Shown here: piece after piece, positions 62,880 to 64,000 of the stretch
Layout: each line of letters starts with the position of its first letter
Position numbering within the stretch: position 1 is the first letter of the stretch
Source: Tolypeutes matacus
Taxonomy: Eukaryota; Chordata; Mammalia; Cingulata; Chlamyphoridae
Assembly (NCBI GenBank): GCA_026826555.1
Contig: JAKSZT010053883.1
Coordinates: 28,511,763 to 28,575,762 of the forward strand
Direction of reading: 5' to 3'
Length of the DNA: 64,000 nt
Made by a program: the position numbers and the translations under genes
The notes under the pieces: model-generated
Told to the model about the DNA's origin: nothing
Seen by the model: only the letters and a program-made list of their open reading frames with translations
Database searches by the model: none

Positions 62880-63115
62880 TTGGAGAAGATTTTGTACTCT
62901 CCAATTGTAGAAACAGAATTATGTCCAAGTCAGGCCTCTACTGTTAAGTTTTATTGTTCATATCTTCAATATATTTGCTGGTTTTTGTTTGCTTGACATA
63001 TCAACAATGTAAAGAAAGGTGTTGAAATCTCCCACTGTGATAGTGAGTTTGTCTGTTTCTCCCTACAGTTCTGTCAAATTTTCTTTATGTATTTTAATCC
63101 TACTTTGCTAGGTAC
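62880..63115 (-). mobile_element. L1 fragment, continuation of the minus-strand L1
   Basis: GTTGAAATCTCCCACTGTGA and GTCTGTTTCTCCCTACAGTT are typical antisense L1 ORF2 text. Confidence 0.7.
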
Positions 63116-63119
63116 ATAC

Positions 63120-63605
63120 ATGTTAGGATCAAAAACTAAAAAATAAAACTCATTATTTTCAGATGATGTAATCATTTCCTTAGAAAATAGAAAAGAATTT
63201 AAAGACAAATTATTAGAAGTAATAGAATTTAGGAAGGCATCTAGATGAAAGATCTATATACAAAAGTCACTTTCATATATACATTTTTGTTTATACATTA
63301 GCACAATAATAATAATATGTAAATTTAAAGTACATCTTTTATAATAGCTATAAAATGTTATACACAATAATAAATCTTATAAAAAGATGCAGAAATTTAT
63401 AAATATTTGCTGAAAATCATTAAAGAAGAACTAATCAATGGAAATGTACTTCATGTTCATGGATAGGAAATCTTAATTTTGTGATGATGTCAGTTCTTCC
63501 CAGACTGATCTCTAGAGTCAATGCAATTACAGTCAAATATAGTATAATTTGATAAGGTGATACTAGAATTCATATACAAAGTAAAGTGATCCAGAATGAC
63601 TAAAA
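63120..63605 (+). mobile_element. L1 ORF2 fragment, plus strand
   Basis: AACTCATTATTTTCAGATGA, then CAAAAGTCACTTTCATATAT and GTGATGATGTCAGTTCTTCC follow the ORF2 order. Many stops. Confidence 0.65.
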
Positions 63606-64000
63606 AGGTTTTTTAAACCTTTTATCATGGAAAATTTAAAAGATACCAGTATAGAGAGAATAGTATAACAAATCTCCATGTATCTAGTATCCAACTTCAA
63701 TGATTATAAATCCATGGCCCATTTGGTTTCATCTATACCCTCCACGCCACCTCTTTTTGTATTATTTTGAAGCAAGTCCTAGATATAATGTGATTTATTA
63801 ATAAATATTTTGGCATATATCTCTAAAATACAAGAACTTTTTTGTTAAACATAATCACAATACCTTTTCACATCTAAAAATTAATAATTCCTCAATATCA
63901 ACTATTCAGTATTTCCCAGATTCTTCTTATGTATTGTAATTGATTGGTATCATGTAAATCTTTTTTAAATTATAGGTTCCCTCTCAGTTCCTTCCTCCTT
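63606..64000 (+). mobile_element. Old L1M-type sequence at the window edge
   Basis: GAGAGAATAGTATAACAAAT, CTCCATGTATCTAGTATCCA and ATTATTTTGAAGCAAGTCCT are familiar from old L1M elements; the copy is cut by the window end. Confidence 0.55.

Overview
The window is mammalian genomic DNA and carries one complete protein-coding gene on the minus strand, DLGAP3 (SAPAP3), a postsynaptic-density scaffold. The tRNA-Ala-derived SINEs, several with two tRNA-like heads, match the DAS-SINE family known from the nine-banded armadillo. The most likely source is therefore a xenarthran, probably Dasypus; that assignment is inference from the repeats.

DLGAP3 layout (transcribed from high to low coordinates): a CpG-rich promoter lies near 56.6-57.1 kb. 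A probable non-coding exon 1 ends at the strong donor at 56535. After a 21.7 kb first intron come ten coding exons at 34809-33649, 29436-29231, 28875-28803, 16739-16526, 16174-15861, 15447-15362, 4287-3803, 2995-2904, 2596-2453 and 1857-1639. The 3'UTR runs to a polyadenylation signal at 1003-1008. All coding junctions are GT-AG. The coding exons sum to 2,943 nt, which is 980 codons plus a stop. No frameshift or premature stop was found, and the protein ends in the Shank-binding motif QTRL. The length and sequence agree closely with DLGAP3 of other mammals as I remember it.

The introns and flanks are mostly interspersed repeats: MIR and L2, MLT1-type and younger MaLR-like LTRs, L1 fragments, DAS SINEs and microsatellites. 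A processed FCF1 pseudogene sits inside an L1 at about 24.2-25.0 kb. From 57.5 to 64 kb there is non-coding DNA, then MLT1 copies and a minus-strand L1 that has taken several SINE insertions. One of these (62056-62246) is flanked by a perfect 18-bp target-site duplication and looks recent.

The most interesting non-repeat signals concern regulation of DLGAP3. There is a tandem pair of RE1/NRSE-like REST sites in intron 1 (52.2 kb). There is a minimal start-stop uORF in exon 1, and a stronger but out-of-frame ATG 13 nt after the DLGAP3 start. A close match to the CTCF core lies in the last intron, and RFX X-box-like motifs occur, one of them inside the first coding exon. I found no operon, CRISPR array, intact mobile-element coding gene or unknown multi-gene system.
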